A stretch of 41,597 nt of DNA, taken from the NCBI GenBank assembly GCA_013697635.1, contig JACCWM010000011.1, positions 1 through 41,597 on the forward strand. Direction: 5' to 3'. The DNA comes from Lujinxingiaceae bacterium. Its GTDB lineage: Bacteria > Myxococcota_A > Bradymonadia > Bradymonadales > Bradymonadaceae. A program made the translations under genes and the position numbers. Under the pieces are notes generated by a model. It was not told where the DNA came from. It was given only the letters and a program-made list of their open reading frames with translations, and searched no databases. This document shows positions 1 through 10,309 of the stretch, in pieces. The first letter of the stretch is position 1, and each line of letters begins with the position of its first letter.

Positions 1-2768
1 GCCTCGTAGCCAAAGGAGCCGGCCATGCCGCAGCAGCCGGTGGGCAGCGTCTTGGTCTTGTAGCCGGCGCGTTTGAGCACGCGCTCGGTGGCGCCGAGGC
101 CGACGATTGCCTTTTGGTGGCAGTGGCCGTGCAAGACCAGCTCGGGTTCGTCGCGGGAGAGCCAGCGCACATCGAAGCGGTCGCGGCTCTGGGCGTCGTC
201 GACGAACTCCTCAAAGAGCTGGCAGCGCTCGGCAAAGCGCAGGGCGGCGGCGCGCAGGTGCTCGTCGACCAGATCGGGCGTCTCGTCTCGAAAGGTCAAC
301 AGCGCGCTGGGCTCGAGGCCGACGACGCGGCGCTCGGGGTGAGCGTCGATAAGCCCTGAGAGCCGGGCGATGTTGCGGTTGGAGAGCAGCTTGGCGCGTT
401 TGACCAGGCCCTTGGAGATCAGGGCGCGGCCGTCGTCGGCGATCGGTAAGATCTCGACGCTGTAGCCGGCGGCCTCGAGCACGCGCAGCGCGGACATCGC
501 GATCTCCGGCTCGGTGTATTCGGTGAAGGGATCGACGTAGAGCCAGACCACCTCGGGGCTGCCGCCGGGCTCGGCCGTGCGCTCGCGGTGGGAGCGCAAG
601 AGCTGGGTGAAGGTGCGCCCGGCGTAGGCGGGCAACTTGCGGTGCTCGGAGATGTTGAAGACCAGGCGCAGCATCCAGCGCGTGAGCAAAAAGCTCATCA
701 AAGCGTTGGCAAGCCAGGGTATCATGCCGGCCAGCCGGCTAAGCGCGGCGTAGTAGCCAAACAAATAGGCCGACCAGGGCGTGCCGACGCGCTCGTAGTG
801 GTGCTGGAGAAACTCGGCCTTCATCTTGGCCATGTCAACGTTGGCCGGGCACTCGCTCTTGCAGCCCTTGCAGGAGATGCACAGATCGAGGGCGGCGTGC
901 AGCTCCTCACTCTCGAAGGCGCGCTGGGGGTCGGCGCCGGTCAGCAGCGTGCGAAAGACGTTGGCGCGCCCGCGTGTGGAGTCCTTCTCGTCGAGCGTGG
1001 CCATGTAGCTTGGGCACATCGTGCCGCCGGCCTCGGAGCGCTTTCTGCAGGCGCCGGCGCCGTTGCACTTCTCGGTGGCGCGCACCAGACCCATGTCACG
1101 CGACCAGTTGAAATAGGTGCGCACCTCGGGGGTGGGGCGGCCGGGCTCAAAGCGAAAGTCGGCGTCGATCGGTTTGGGGTCGACGATGATCCCGGGGTTG
1201 AAGATGTTTTGCGGGTCGAAGGCGGCCTTGACCTCGCGGTGCAGGTCCATGACGTCGCTGCCATAAAAGCGCTCGAGCAGAGGAGAGCGCACGCGCCCGT
1301 CGCCATGCTCGCCGCTGATCGCGCCGCGGTAGCGGCGCACCAGGTCGGCGACGTCCTCAGCGATGCCTTTGAAGCGCTTGACGTCTTCGACATCCTTCAA
1401 GTTGAGCTCGGGGCGAAGGTGCAGCTCGCCTACCGAGGCGTGGGCGTAGTAGACGCAGGCTGTGCCCCAGGCGTTCATGATCTCGGTGAAATCGCGGATG
1501 TAGTCGGGCAAAACGTCGACGGCCACGGCCGTGTCCTCGACCACGGTCACCGGTTTGACGTCGCCCTCGATGCCCATCAGGATGCCCAGCCCGGCCTTTC
1601 GCAAGTTCCAGACCGCGGCGTCGTGGGGCGGGCGCAAGATCGGGTAGGCGTAGCCAAAGTGTTCGGCCTCAAAGGCCGCGATCAACTTGGCCGCGGCCTG
1701 CTCGAGCTCCTCGTCGCTGTCGCGGAAGAACTCGACAGCGAGGATTGCCTCCGGATCGCCTTGCACCCAGCCGCGGTTTCGCTCCTGCTCGATGTTGTGG
1801 CGCGTCTGATCGAGGATGCGCTTGTCGATGAGCTCGACGGCGGCCGGGTTGTGGCGCACGGCCACGACCGTGGCGCGAAGCGAATCCTCCAGCGAGTTGA
1901 AGTGCACGCAGACGGCGAGTTTCTTGGTCGGCTTGGCGACGAGGTTGAGCTTGGCCTCGGTCATGATCGCCAGCGTGCCCTCGGTGCCGCACAAAAAGCG
2001 CGCCAGTGAGAAGGGCTGGCCGCCGGGCGTGTAGGGCGCGCGGTTGGCCAGATCGTCGAGCGGATAGCCGGTGTTTCGACGCAGCACGTCGGCGCGCGGA
2101 TAACGCTCGAGGATCAGCTCGCGGTTGGCGTGAACGACGCGGTCGAGCACCTCGAGCGCCTGGCCCAGCCGGTCGCCGCGGCCGCGCTGCTCGCGAAAGG
2201 CCTGCTCGTCCCAATCGCCGAGCATCGCAAAGGAGCCATCGGAGAGCACCACCCCGAGCTCGAGCACGTGAGCCATCGTATTGCCGTACAAGATCGAGTG
2301 GGTGCCGCAGGAGTTGTTGCCGATCATGCCGGCGATCATGCAGCGGTTCGAGGTCGAGGTGTCCGGGCCAAAGTAGAGCCCGTGGCCGGCGAGCAGACGG
2401 TTCAAGTCGTCGAGGATCACGCCGGGCTGCACGCGCACCCAGCGCTCTTCGACGTTGAGTTCGAGCACCTGGTTCATGTGCCGGCCGGTGTCGACCACAA
2501 GCCCCTCGCCGACGCACTGGCCGGCCAGGCTGGTGCCGGCCGCGCGCGGCACCAGCGAGAAGCCGCCGAGCTGTGCCATGCGCACGATCGACTGCACGTC
2601 CTCGCGGCTCTTGGGAAAGGCCACACCCAGCGGCTCGGCCTGATAGACGGAGGCGTCCTGGGCATACAACATGCGCGAGAGCAGGTCGTGGTGCAGCTCA
2701 CCGTCGATCTGTTGTGCGAGATCCCCGAGCGCGTTCTCGATGCGCACCACGTCCACTGCAACTGCCAT
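1..2768 (-). CDS. FAD-linked oxidase / Fe-S oxidoreductase fusion (GlcD-GlcF type D-2-hydroxyacid dehydrogenase), C-terminus cut by window edge
   Basis: The minus-strand frame is open from 2768 to the left edge (about 922 codons). The N-terminal half is a PCMH-type FAD-binding domain (PRAAGTSLAGQ, then GPDTSTSNRCMIAG and GNNSCGTHS) followed by a FAD-oxidase C-terminal domain (ISGEHGDGRVRSPLLERFYG). A ferredoxin-like segment follows (CNGAGACRKRSEAGGTMCPS; CISCKGCKSECP), then a Cys-rich CCG region (LHGHCHQKA, GCCGMAGSFGYE) at the edge. This order matches the roughly 1000-residue YdiJ-like D-2-hydroxyglutarate/D-lactate dehydrogenases, which oxidise a D-2-hydroxyacid and pass electrons through Fe-S clusters to the respiratory chain. 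Probably only a few dozen residues are missing. I chose ATG 2768 because GGAG lies 9 nt upstream; an in-frame ATG at 2783 lacks a good ribosome site. Substrate cannot be read from sequence. Confidence 0.9.
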   Translation of the reverse strand, partial: MAVAVDVVRIENALGDLAQQIDGELHHDLLSRMLYAQDASVYQAEPLGVAFPKSREDVQSIVRMAQLGGFSLVPRAAGTSLAGQCVGEGLVVDTGRHMNQVLELNVEERWVRVQPGVILDDLNRLLAGHGLYFGPDTSTSNRCMIAGMIGNNSCGTHSILYGNTMAHVLELGVVLSDGSFAMLGDWDEQAFREQRGRGDRLGQALEVLDRVVHANRELILERYPRADVLRRNTGYPLDDLANRAPYTPGGQPFSLARFLCGTEGTLAIMTEAKLNLVAKPTKKLAVCVHFNSLEDSLRATVVAVRHNPAAVELIDKRILDQTRHNIEQERNRGWVQGDPEAILAVEFFRDSDEELEQAAAKLIAAFEAEHFGYAYPILRPPHDAAVWNLRKAGLGILMGIEGDVKPVTVVEDTAVAVDVLPDYIRDFTEIMNAWGTACVYYAHASVGELHLRPELNLKDVEDVKRFKGIAEDVADLVRRYRGAISGEHGDGRVRSPLLERFYGSDVMDLHREVKAAFDPQNIFNPGIIVDPKPIDADFRFEPGRPTPEVRTYFNWSRDMGLVRATEKCNGAGACRKRSEAGGTMCPSYMATLDEKDSTRGRANVFRTLLTGADPQRAFESEELHAALDLCISCKGCKSECPANVDMAKMKAEFLQHHYERVGTPWSAYLFGYYAALSRLAGMIPWLANALMSFLLTRWMLRLVFNISEHRKLPAYAGRTFTQLLRSHRERTAEPGGSPEVVWLYVDPFTEYTEPEIAMSALRVLEAAGYSVEILPIADDGRALISKGLVKRAKLLSNRNIARLSGLIDAHPERRVVGLEPSALLTFRDETPDLVDEHLRAAALRFAERCQLFEEFVDDAQSRDRFDVRWLSRDEPELVLHGHCHQKAIVGLGATERVLKRAGYKTKTLPTGCCGMAGSFGYE

Positions 2769-2795
2769 ACTCGTGTTCTCCATTTCAGACGCACA

Positions 2796-2826
2796 AAAGC
2801 CCACGTTGATAAACAACGTGGGCTTT
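2796..2826 (-). terminator. Intrinsic terminator after rplI
   Basis: A perfect 13-bp stem (AAAGCCCACGTTG with CAACGTGGGCTTT) encloses a 5-nt loop. Read on the minus strand it ends in GGGCTTTTG, so it fits a terminator for the rpsF-rplI unit. It lies 28 nt upstream of the dehydrogenase start codon at 2768, so that gene is either reached by read-through or has a promoter overlapping the hairpin. Confidence 0.75.
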
Positions 2827-2862
2827 GGAATCTGCCTTTGACCAGAAGCCAACGCGACAAAA

Positions 2863-3306
2863 TTACATCGCGACGACCCAGACCTTCACGTGTGCGTAGA
2901 CGCCGCTGGCGAGCTTAACGGGCACCTTGTAGATGCCCAGCTCGTCGAGGTTGGTCTCGAGCTCGACCTGGCGACGCTCGATGGCGTGACCCTCGGCGGA
3001 GAGCACGTCGGCGATCTCACGCTCGGTCACGGAGCCGTAGAGCGTATCGCCCTCGGCCACGCGCTTGGCGATCGTGATCGAGACGCCGTCGATCTTGGAG
3101 CGAATGCCCAGGGCAGCCTCGCGCTCCTTTTGCTTCTTGGTGTCGATGAGCGCGCGCTTGTGCTCGAGCTCCTTCTTGCGTGCCGCGCTTGCGGGCAGGG
3201 CAAGGCCCTTGGGGATGAGGTAGTTGCGTCCATAGCCTGCGGCTACTTCGACGACATCGCCCATCTCTCCCAAGTTTCGTACATCTTCGGTAAGGATGAC
3301 TTCCAT
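2863..3306 (-). CDS. rplI: 50S ribosomal protein L9
   Basis: The 147-residue product starts MEVILTEDVRNLGEMGDVVE and continues GYGRNYLIPKGLALPAS, the typical L9 N-terminal domain that binds 23S rRNA. A charged connecting helix (about residues 40-75) and the C-terminal domain follow, so the length is normal. L9 sits near the L1 stalk and affects reading-frame maintenance. The start is only 3 nt after the rpsF stop codon. Its ribosome-binding site (GAGGAGGAA) lies inside the last rpsF codons, which encode the acidic DEEE tail, so the two genes are translationally coupled. The usual rpsR gene between them is absent. A strong terminator follows. Confidence 0.97.
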   Translation of the reverse strand: MEVILTEDVRNLGEMGDVVEVAAGYGRNYLIPKGLALPASAARKKELEHKRALIDTKKQKEREAALGIRSKIDGVSITIAKRVAEGDTLYGSVTEREIADVLSAEGHAIERRQVELETNLDELGIYKVPVKLASGVYAHVKVWVVAM

Positions 3307-3309
3307 GGC

Positions 3310-3711
3310 TTATTCCTCCTCGTCGAGGACGGGGATGATCTCCTCAATGTCTTCCTCGACCGGGCGAGCGAGACGCTCCTCCGGAATGAGGTCATCTTCG
3401 ATCTTGACCGTCATGTATTTGAGCACGGTGTCCAGAATGTTCAGGTTGCGCTCGATCTCGTTGACCGTATTGGGCGCGACCATATAGCGGTAGTAGTGAT
3501 AGAGGCCGCGCTCGTAGCGACGTGCTTCACCCCGGTCACGAATCTCGTAGGCGAGCTTGCGCTGGCCCCAATCATCGAACTTGAGGAGATGACCGCCGGT
3601 CGACTCGATCACGCCCTCGACCCGGTTACGGATCTTGGTGATGTCCTCGTCGCCGACTTCTGGCCTCATAATGTAGATCGTTTCGTATTCGCGTTGTCTT
3701 TCAACTGGCAT
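3310..3711 (-). CDS. rpsF: 30S ribosomal protein S6
   Basis: The 133-residue product has the S6 core: REYETIYIMRPEV, then the GGHLLKFDDWGQRKLAYEI region and the YMVAPNTVNEIERNLNILD segment. A long acidic C-terminal tail (VEEDIEEIIPVLDEEE) resembles the Glu-rich tail of many S6 proteins, which RimK modifies in E. coli. S6 normally forms a heterodimer with S18 on the 30S platform. ATG 3711 is preceded by GAGAGG at 10 nt. rplI follows immediately, whereas in most bacteria rpsR (S18), and often ssb, lies between rpsF and rplI. Confidence 0.97.
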   Translation of the reverse strand: MPVERQREYETIYIMRPEVGDEDITKIRNRVEGVIESTGGHLLKFDDWGQRKLAYEIRDRGEARRYERGLYHYYRYMVAPNTVNEIERNLNILDTVLKYMTVKIEDDLIPEERLARPVEEDIEEIIPVLDEEE

Positions 3712-3778
3712 TTTCGAGTAACCTCTCGGTTTTTTGCCCCGTTTTCCAATGAACGGAGCGAGGTCTGTTGGTGCGCCA

Positions 3779-3801
3779 GGCGCTCTCCCATCGAGAGCGC
3801 C
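3779..3801. other. Hairpin in the hppA-rpsF spacer
   Basis: GGCGCTCTC and GAGAGCGCC form a 9-bp stem with a 5-nt loop inside the 110-nt spacer between hppA and rpsF. No T-tract follows on the minus strand, so it is not a textbook terminator. It could be a 3' end for hppA, or part of an rpsF leader of the kind bound by S6:S18 in other bacteria. I could not confirm the conserved features of that leader. Confidence 0.4.
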
Positions 3802-3821
3802 CAGGCCGGTGGTGCCGTTCT

Positions 3822-6191
<2,370 letters not shown>

Positions 6192-6324
6192 GGCTAATCT
6201 CCTACGTCTTCAAGTCGTCGATAAGGTTGGTAAATTACGCTTAATTCGTTCACAAAGTTGGGCCGCCAGGGCGCGCGGTCGCCGTTGTGTACTCTCTCGA
6301 TGCCCCAAAGGCAACCGGAGAACG

Positions 6325-6885
6325 CTAGTTGTAACGATTTTGTGCGGCTTCCATGCCTTCAGCGAGCAAAGTTTCCAACGCATCGCAGGCCGTCTCGAGC
6401 ATGGCATCGACACCGGGCTGCTCGTCGGGGCGAAAGCCTGCGAGCACGTGGGCGGTGACATTGCCGTGCTCTGGGCGTCCGATGCCCAGGCGCAGGCGCG
6501 AGAAATCCGGGTTTCCCAGCCGGGCGATGATGTCACGAAGGCCGTTGTGGCCGCCGTGACCGCCGCCGGCTTTGATGCGCAGCGTGGCGAGCGCCAGATC
6601 GAGCTCGTCGTGGGCGACGATGATATGCTGCGAGTCCAGATCGAAGAACTTGGCCGCCGGTGCCACCGCCTGGCCGGACAAGTTCATAAACGTCTGGGGC
6701 TCGAGCAAGACCAGGTCGTGGACGCCGACCGAGCCGGTGCCATAGCGACCATGAAACTTGGTCTGCGTCAAAGAAATCTGATGACGCCGGGCAAAGCGCT
6801 CGACGAGCCCAAAGCCAATGTTGTGGCGTGTGCCCTCGTATTTGGTGCCCGGATTGCCCAGGCCCACGATGAGATAGCGACTCAC
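6325..6885 (-). CDS. pth: Peptidyl-tRNA hydrolase
   Basis: The 186-residue cytosolic enzyme releases peptides from peptidyl-tRNA after abortive translation. Signatures are YLIVGLGNPGTKYEGTRHNI (catalytic His and conserved Asn), LLEPQTFMNLSG, VAHDELDL and GGGHGGHNGLRDI, in the usual order; length is typical. I place the start at GTG 6885, because the open frame extending to 6951 reads through the rplY terminator hairpin (6917-6946), and family members start just before YLIVGLGNPG. A modest GAGAAG lies 8 nt upstream. Pairing with rplY is common in bacteria. Confidence 0.95.
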   Translation of the reverse strand: MSRYLIVGLGNPGTKYEGTRHNIGFGLVERFARRHQISLTQTKFHGRYGTGSVGVHDLVLLEPQTFMNLSGQAVAPAAKFFDLDSQHIIVAHDELDLALATLRIKAGGGHGGHNGLRDIIARLGNPDFSRLRLGIGRPEHGNVTAHVLAGFRPDEQPGVDAMLETACDALETLLAEGMEAAQNRYN

Positions 6886-6916
6886 AAGATCTTCTCGACG
6901 CGATAAAACAGTAAAA

Positions 6917-6946
6917 CCGAGCACGCCCTTCGAAGGACGTGCTCGG
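6917..6946 (-). terminator. Intrinsic terminator after rplY
   Basis: CCGAGCACG pairs with CGTGCTCGG (9 bp); the inner CCTTCGAAGG can extend the stem. On the minus strand the hairpin is followed by TTTTACTGTTTT. It lies about 30 nt upstream of the pth start, so pth depends on read-through or on a promoter overlapping the hairpin. Confidence 0.8.
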
Positions 6947-6981
6947 CTCAATTTTGAAGCGCTGGCTAAGAGGCCAGTGCT

Positions 6982-7602
6982 TTACTTCTTGCCCTTCTTT
7001 TTGGCCTTGGGATCCTCGGCTTTGACGGCAACCTTGCGCGGCATGATGATGCGTGCCATGGCAAAGTTGTCCTTGAAGCCGGGGGTGACGCCCGCGGGCC
7101 AGTTGACGTCGCTGGCCATGAAGACCGACTCGGGGCCGAGCTCGTTGACGTCGATCACGATCGACTCCGGGATGTCTCCCGGGCGACACTGGACCTTGAT
7201 CTCGGGACGGACCAGGCGAAGCCGGCCACCCATGCGAACCCCCAGCGGGCGACCGATGCTCTCGACGGGCACGACCACGTCGACGAGCTCCTTCATGTCG
7301 ACCACCATCAGGTCGGCATGAAGCAGCGTGCGCTTGATCGGGTCGACCTGGTAGTCGCGAAGCATGACGTTGTCGATCTGCTTGCCCGCGTCGAGCTTGA
7401 TCGAGAAGACGGTGTTCTGGCGACGCTTGGTCGCAAGAATCTTGTCGAACTCGCTGGGGTTGATCGCAAGCGGCGTATTGGTGGTGTCGATTCCGTAGCA
7501 GACGGCCGGGATCAGCCCGTCGGCGCGAAGCCTGCGAGCAACACCTTTGCCAGTCTCACTGCGCGCCTGAGCATCCAGGGTGGGGTTTTGTTGCGCTTCC
7601 AT
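6982..7602 (-). CDS. rplY: 50S ribosomal protein L25, long CTC/TL5 form
   Basis: The 206-residue product has an N-terminal 5S-rRNA-binding L25 domain (ARSETGKGVARRLRADGLIP) and the C-terminal beta-rich TL5 extension (LVDVVVPVESIGRPLGVRMG; RPGDIPESIVIDVNELG). It ends in a Lys-rich tail (PKAKKKGKK). L25/CTC binds 5S rRNA in the central protuberance. The start is ATG 7602, preceded by a near-perfect GGAGG at 6 nt; upstream in-frame codons give an unconserved extension. tRNA-Gln lies upstream on the same strand, and pth downstream after a terminator. Confidence 0.96.
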   Translation of the reverse strand: MEAQQNPTLDAQARSETGKGVARRLRADGLIPAVCYGIDTTNTPLAINPSEFDKILATKRRQNTVFSIKLDAGKQIDNVMLRDYQVDPIKRTLLHADLMVVDMKELVDVVVPVESIGRPLGVRMGGRLRLVRPEIKVQCRPGDIPESIVIDVNELGPESVFMASDVNWPAGVTPGFKDNFAMARIIMPRKVAVKAEDPKAKKKGKK

Positions 7603-7773
7603 TGTATTCCTCCATAGGGGCTTTGGGCGGCGTGCGCTGGCCTTGAAAGCCAAGCTCAGGTGCACGTACGGCCAAAACGTCGGTCCCGCGATCTTGTCGA
7701 ACAAACGCGCAGATTTTCGGCTGTTGTTGCCAGAAATGCTGCGCGGTTTTGGGCCTGAGGCCCGCCGGTGCAG

Positions 7774-7845
7774 TTGGGGTGCCAGGATTCGAACCTGGGA
7801 ATGCCGGGATCAAAACCCGGTGCCTTACCGCTTGGCGACACCCCA
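7774..7845 (-). tRNA. tRNA-Gln (anticodon TTG)
   Basis: The minus strand folds as a 72-nt cloverleaf: acceptor TGGGGTG/CACCCCA, anticodon stem CCGGG/CCCGG around the loop TTTTGAT (anticodon TTG, reading CAA), T-arm CCAGG-TTCGAAT-CCTGG and discriminator A. CCA is not encoded. A tRNA-Gln beside the prs/rplY/pth genes is a recurring deltaproteobacterial arrangement, though prs is absent here. Confidence 0.96.
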
Positions 7846-7906
7846 GAAGACACGTGCGTCTCTGAATCTGGAGAGCACAGAATTTGTGCCTCCAAAGTGG
7901 AGTGGC

Positions 7907-7935
7907 TAATTAGCACGCACCCTGACCACTGTCAA
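7907..7935 (-). promoter_or_regulatory. Sigma-70-like promoter of tRNA-Gln
   Basis: On the minus strand a perfect TTGACA (7930-7935) is followed by a 17-nt spacer and TAATTA (7907-7912), giving a leader of roughly 55 nt before the tRNA. The tRNA-Leu promoter at 20265-20293 has the same two hexamers and spacer length. The leader can form an imperfect hairpin at 7869-7894. Confidence 0.6.
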
Positions 7936-7985
7936 GCAACCACAAGGGCGATTGTCCGGTCAGAGTGCATGTCTTTGGGTCGCGC

Positions 7986-8846
7986 TTACTGGCAGACGCC
8001 AAATGACGCGCCAATATTTGTGCATGTCTGGCCAACAGCGCAGGTCGCTGCGCCGCCTACGACGCACATGTTCCTGCAGGTGGCCGCCTCAATCGTCGGT
8101 CCGACGCAGGCTTGAGCATCGTTGCACTGCGTAGGGTTGGTGCAGGCATCGCCCTCATTGGCCGCAGCGTTGTAGGGCTGGCACTGGTTGCCCACGTTGG
8201 TCAGCACACAGTTTTGGTTGTCGGGGCAATCATCATTGGGATACATGGCACAGCCATCCTCGATCGCGGCGCAAATACCGATTCGAAAATCGTCCTGGAT
8301 AAAGCCCGCACACGATTCGTTGGTGCCGCACTGTGAGGGATCATTGCTGCCCGGCACACAAAACTTGTGGCAGCTCAGCTCCGTTGCCGAGGGCCCCACG
8401 CAGTTGAAGCCAAGCTGGCAGGGCGCGCCCTCGTTGCATGCAGCACCCTGGCCGCCGGGGCCCACCGGAGCACAAGCCGTGAGAGGTGCCGTCGCGCCAG
8501 GCGGCGTACCCATCACGCAGTTCTCGTTCACCGCGCAGCCCGTCTGGCACAACGCATCACAGGCCGAGCCAATGGGCGGCGAGAGGGGCTGACAACCCGT
8601 GTTGTTGTTCGGGTTGCTCGTGGCATCGTCCAAGTTGTCGACGTCATCACCACCGGCCACGTCATCATCGGTGCCTGGAAGGTTAACGTCCTGATCGCTT
8701 CGGGCGTCCGTCTCGTTGTTGGCGTTGTTGGAGCCCTTGCGGTCGTCGCCAGCACAGCCAAAAGTCAGTGCGACGAGCAGACCGATCAGCACAACGAAGA
8801 AGCTTCCTGAACCATTCCTTGGGGCGATTGCAGTCTTCAAGAACAT
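7986..8846 (-). CDS. Cys-rich secreted lipoprotein, unknown function
   Basis: A 286-residue protein with a signal peptide ending LTFGC (lipid Cys about residue 31). An Asn/Asp-rich, low-complexity linker (about 32-83) is followed by a domain with many paired cysteines in short repeats of the type C-x-C-x(5)-C. The acidic linker probably holds the Cys-rich domain away from the membrane. The start ATG 8846 has AAGG 9 nt upstream. It is the last and shortest of four co-directional Cys-rich lipoprotein genes. Such proteins are abundant in Bradymonadales and Myxococcota genomes. No enzymatic motif is seen; surface adhesion or matrix roles are guesses. Confidence 0.85.
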   Translation of the reverse strand: MFLKTAIAPRNGSGSFFVVLIGLLVALTFGCAGDDRKGSNNANNETDARSDQDVNLPGTDDDVAGGDDVDNLDDATSNPNNNTGCQPLSPPIGSACDALCQTGCAVNENCVMGTPPGATAPLTACAPVGPGGQGAACNEGAPCQLGFNCVGPSATELSCHKFCVPGSNDPSQCGTNESCAGFIQDDFRIGICAAIEDGCAMYPNDDCPDNQNCVLTNVGNQCQPYNAAANEGDACTNPTQCNDAQACVGPTIEAATCRNMCVVGGAATCAVGQTCTNIGASFGVCQ

Positions 8847-8908
8847 GAGCGCTACCTTTTCAAATTTTTCGTCTGGTTAAACGGGCACCTGGCCCAGCAG
8901 TCCAGGCG

Positions 8909-10207
8909 TCACTCACAAAATCCACCGATACATACCGCCGCGCAGCTGTTCGAGCCTGCACAACACTCCTGGATGGCATTGCCGTTGGGGCATGCCTTGC
9001 GGCACAAGCCGGCGTGGCAACTCTCGCCGCTGCCGCACTCGTTGTTACGCGTACATCCTGGCCAACAGATTCCGACCGCGTTCGAGCCGTAAAAAAAGTA
9101 CGGATCGCACACTGTCGCCTTACCATTGATGCTGCCATCAGGGAAGCGGACTCCCAGACAGTCGTTCAAGCCCGGACGACAATAAGCCAGGCAATAGTTG
9201 TGGCTGCCAAAGGGCATGCAGCGCACGGCGTCGTTGCACATGGCACCGGCGACATTGCACTGTTGGAAAGGCTCGAAGACGTGTTCGGGCTCGACGTTGG
9301 TGCTGCACACCCCCATGCGTGGCCACACCGTCTGGCAGAGTGCCTGCGTATTTTCTCCACAGTCGTACACCTCCGACCAGGGATCGCAAAGTTTTGAGCA
9401 GCGGCCATTGCCGCCGCCAGTCGCCCGACAGTAAAGATCTTGCTGGCATCTCTGGGCGCCATTGACCACGCAGGTGGCGCCTTCGCCAAGCGCGCCGCCA
9501 GCATAGCACAGTCCATAGGCGTTGTCGTACTGAAGGCAGCTTCCGGCGTTGTTGGCCGTGGTGCAGTGTGCGTGCGCGCTGCAGTCACTGAGGTAGCAGG
9601 CCAGGGCCGGGTCGGACGCGCTGCCTCCGTTTCGGCAATAATGGCCCTCGGCGCAGCTATCGGCGCGCCCGGCGCGCTCACAGCCGACCAGGCAGATGCC
9701 GCCGCCCCGTCCATCGGAGACGCAGCGGAAATCACCCTGTTCGACCTGGGCGCGATCGCAAGGCTGGGAAAGGGTGGTGCATGCCAGCAGCGGCGGCCCG
9801 GGGTCGACATCGGCCTGGCCAGCATCGTTTTGCACGGCGCCTGCGTCGGAGTCGGCATCGAGCTCAGCGTCGCGATCGATCACGGGATCGTCGACATCCT
9901 GCGCGTGGCCGACGTCGGGATCGCTGACGTTTCCGATGTTGTTGAACTCGTCGTTGTTAAAATTGTTCGTCGGCGGATCGGTGGGCCGTGCCGGAGGGGT
10001 AAGGGGCACCTCCGGCTCAACGCGCGCGGACTTGCAGACGCCCTGGGTCGTGTCGCAGCTCATCCCTTCGCTGCACTGCAGATCGCTTTGACACGCAGGA
10101 CTGACGGGCGTCTCGCCCGAGGCGCAGCCCGCCCAAAAAGACGTGCAGCAAAGTAGAGCGAGTAGTGCCGTGTGGCCCCGCCGTAACCAAGTTCTTGAAC
10201 CGTTCAT
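8909..10207 (-). CDS. Cys-rich secreted lipoprotein, unknown function
   Basis: A 432-residue protein with a lipoprotein signal (SFWAGC, Cys about 28), a short Cys knot (CQSDLQCSEGMSCDTTQGVC), a Pro/Asn/Asp-rich linker (about 63-140) and a Cys-rich remainder ending in CAAVCIGGFCE. The spacing of cysteines resembles EGF/Dickkopf-like knots, but I recognise no named domain. It lies 62 nt upstream of the 286-residue lipoprotein on the same strand and downstream of the two large DUF4397 lipoproteins, so a shared transcript is plausible. The ribosome-binding site for ATG 10207 is weak. Confidence 0.85.
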   Translation of the reverse strand: MNGSRTWLRRGHTALLALLCCTSFWAGCASGETPVSPACQSDLQCSEGMSCDTTQGVCKSARVEPEVPLTPPARPTDPPTNNFNNDEFNNIGNVSDPDVGHAQDVDDPVIDRDAELDADSDAGAVQNDAGQADVDPGPPLLACTTLSQPCDRAQVEQGDFRCVSDGRGGGICLVGCERAGRADSCAEGHYCRNGGSASDPALACYLSDCSAHAHCTTANNAGSCLQYDNAYGLCYAGGALGEGATCVVNGAQRCQQDLYCRATGGGNGRCSKLCDPWSEVYDCGENTQALCQTVWPRMGVCSTNVEPEHVFEPFQQCNVAGAMCNDAVRCMPFGSHNYCLAYCRPGLNDCLGVRFPDGSINGKATVCDPYFFYGSNAVGICWPGCTRNNECGSGESCHAGLCRKACPNGNAIQECCAGSNSCAAVCIGGFCE

Positions 10208-10309
10208 CTTGCCAATATCTCAGTGATTTTCACTTCAGCATTCGAATCTGGGGCATTGTCTGCACAACACCTACATAAGTCAAATCATGGCCCGAATTGA
10301 GGCCCTGCT

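Noticed and set aside
588-2009. Long plus-strand open frame of 473 codons opposite the dehydrogenase
   Set aside because: It is antisense to a clear FAD/Fe-S protein, has low-complexity Gly/Ala/Val/His composition and no motif; it reflects GC-rich codon bias on the true strand.
3712-3821. S6:S18-type autoregulatory leader upstream of rpsF
   Set aside because: A hairpin is present, but I could not identify the conserved internal loop of that leader, so it is not called.
6886-6951. N-terminal extension of pth
   Set aside because: It would translate the rplY terminator and is not part of known Pth proteins.
7603-7704. N-terminal extension of rplY
   Set aside because: The strong GGAGG site just before ATG 7602 and the normal L25 start argue against it.
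7869-7894. Hairpin between tRNA-Gln and its promoter as a terminator
   Set aside because: No T-tract follows on either strand; it lies in the tRNA leader and may be a processing element.
10208-10309. Terminator between two lipoprotein genes
   Set aside because: Only a short GGCC-centred inverted repeat and no T-tract are visible.
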